Source: an uncultured Alphaproteobacteria bacterium
GTDB lineage: Bacteria > Pseudomonadota > Alphaproteobacteria > CAAHEQ01 > UBA3637
DNA: 6,824 bases
Assembly: GCA_937888725.1 (NCBI GenBank)
Contig: CALARE010000021.1
Span: forward strand, 1 to 6,824
Direction of reading: 5' to 3'
The translations under genes and the position numbers were made by a program. The notes under the pieces were generated by a model. That model made no database searches and had not been told where the DNA came from. It worked only from the letters and a program-made list of their open reading frames with translations. Below, piece by piece: positions 6,474-6,824 of the stretch. How positions within the stretch are numbered: position 1 is the first letter of the stretch; every line of letters begins with the position of its first letter.

Positions 6474-6638
6474 AACAAACTTTTAAAATGGTTTTGCAAA
6501 AAGGGATTTGAACTTTCCTCTTTAAGCCTTTTTTTTAAAGCTGTTACCACTCAAACTGTTATGAGCTTGTCACACCCAAAAACCCAGCTTCTTTTTTTGC
6601 CAAACAGATTGACTCTTTAGCAACGCCCCTTTGGATTA

Positions 6639-6647
6639 TGTGGATAA
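6639..6647 (-). promoter_or_regulatory. DnaA box 1
   Basis: TGTGGATAA is a perfect TTATCCACA on the minus strand. With the following C it forms the left arm (6639-6648) of a perfect 10-bp inverted repeat with box 2. Confidence 0.85.
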
Positions 6648-6665
6648 CTCACTAAAAAACCAAAG

Positions 6666-6674
6666 TTATCCACA
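6666..6674 (+). promoter_or_regulatory. DnaA box 2
   Basis: A perfect TTATCCACA. GTTATCCACA (6665-6674) mirrors box 1 across a 16-bp A-rich spacer. Confidence 0.85.
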
Positions 6675-6708
6675 AGCAAACACATTGATTTTAAAAGGTT
6701 TTATAGAC

Positions 6709-6717
6709 TTATCCACA
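6709..6717 (+). promoter_or_regulatory. DnaA box 3
   Basis: A perfect TTATCCACA in the same direction as box 2, 43 bp further on and 35 bp before the T-rich tract. Confidence 0.85.
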
Positions 6718-6752
6718 GAAAATGGCAAAATATACACGCGTATACCAGTGCG

Positions 6753-6787
6753 TTATTTTTTTTTATTATTTTTTTTTATTTTTAAAA
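6753..6787 (+). other. T-rich tract, possible DNA unwinding element
   Basis: These 35 bases contain only T and A, mostly long T-runs broken by single A or TA, ending in TTTAAAA. The position downstream of same-direction DnaA boxes is where an unwinding element is expected. Similar T-runs also occur in the autotransporter promoter region, so the tract alone is not diagnostic. Confidence 0.45.
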
Positions 6788-6824
6788 CAAAGGGGGTTTA
6801 AGGGGGAAAAGATTTTTTTCTTTT

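Larger units (their letters stand above)
5832..6638. other. long non-coding stretch with structured repeats
   Basis: No gene is supported in these roughly 800 bp. The one plus-strand frame of moderate length (6426-6620) runs through repeat DNA, lacks a ribosome binding site and has a low-complexity product, so it is not called. The stretch contains the 39-bp repeats (5874-5961), a terminator-like hairpin, a 10-bp palindrome ATTGGCCAAT (6080-6089), an A/T-rich tract (6090-6160), the inverted repeat AATTG/CAATT (6231-6244) overlapping a 7-of-9 DnaA-box match (6234-6242), the 103-bp duplication, a TTTTGCAAAA palindrome (6492-6501) and the inverted repeat CTTTAA/TTAAAG (6520-6540). Confidence 0.7.
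6639..6824. other. candidate replication origin (oriC-like) or DnaA-controlled promoter
   Basis: Three perfect DnaA boxes within 79 bp are followed by an inverted repeat TATAC/GTATA (6731-6744), a nearly pure T/A tract (6753-6787) and two AGGGGG clusters (6792 and 6801). DnaA boxes beside an easily melted tract are the core layout of bacterial chromosomal origins. The region continues past the right edge, so further boxes and the flanking gene are unseen. The alternative is an autoregulated dnaA-type promoter. No rep gene or plasmid feature is visible. Confidence 0.6.

Noticed and set aside
6486..6575. Minus-strand tRNA-like pattern: plus strand reads TGG, then GGGATTTGAAC, then GTTACCACT
   Set aside because: The T-stem has C-A mismatches, and the putative acceptor 3' strand (complement of TTTTGCA) has no partner at the other end. 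It is at most a chance resemblance or a decayed remnant.
6426..6620. Plus-strand open frame of 64 codons in the gene-free region
   Set aside because: It starts inside the 103-bp repeat, has no ribosome binding site, crosses T-runs and resembles no known family.

Overview
The window looks like chromosomal DNA of an AT-rich Gram-negative bacterium. A type V autotransporter with a C-terminal outer-membrane barrel shows the cell envelope type. A YjeT/DUF2065-like small membrane protein and perfect E. coli-type DnaA boxes point to Proteobacteria. PMP-type autotransporters in an AT-rich genome would suit a host- or gut-associated alphaproteobacterium, but that placement is an inference from recalled families and is weak.

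Layout. Positions 1-163 hold a short stretch of different composition with no recognisable intact gene. Positions 164-3913 (minus strand) encode a 1249-residue autotransporter: signal peptide, about fifteen GGA(I/V/L)/FxxN beta-helix repeats, a Gly/Ser/Pro linker with a CPSGNC loop, and a beta-barrel ending in YHF. Positions 3914-4157 are a divergent, A/T-tract-rich control region. Positions 4158-5534 (plus strand) are a two-gene operon, dihydrofolate reductase then thymidylate synthase, 33 bp apart. ThyA turns dUMP into dTMP and leaves dihydrofolate; DHFR reduces that back to tetrahydrofolate, so the pair closes the thymidylate cycle. The DHFR is divergent and carries several motifs I associate with the trimethoprim-resistant DfrA1 group. 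A 65-residue two-helix membrane protein of the YjeT/DUF2065 type follows at 5634-5831.

Positions 5832-6824 have no convincing gene but are highly structured. They hold a 39-bp repeat pair built from four AG(T/C)ATCTTGGG motifs (5874-5961), a hairpin plus T-run (5952-5991), a 103-bp-period imperfect duplication carrying CTGTTATTTTTGATA motifs (6298-6473), three perfect TTATCCACA DnaA boxes (6639-6717), and a nearly pure T/A tract (6753-6787). DnaA boxes next to an AT tract make this a candidate replication origin, or a DnaA-regulated promoter of a gene beyond the right edge. This is the part of the window most worth following up.
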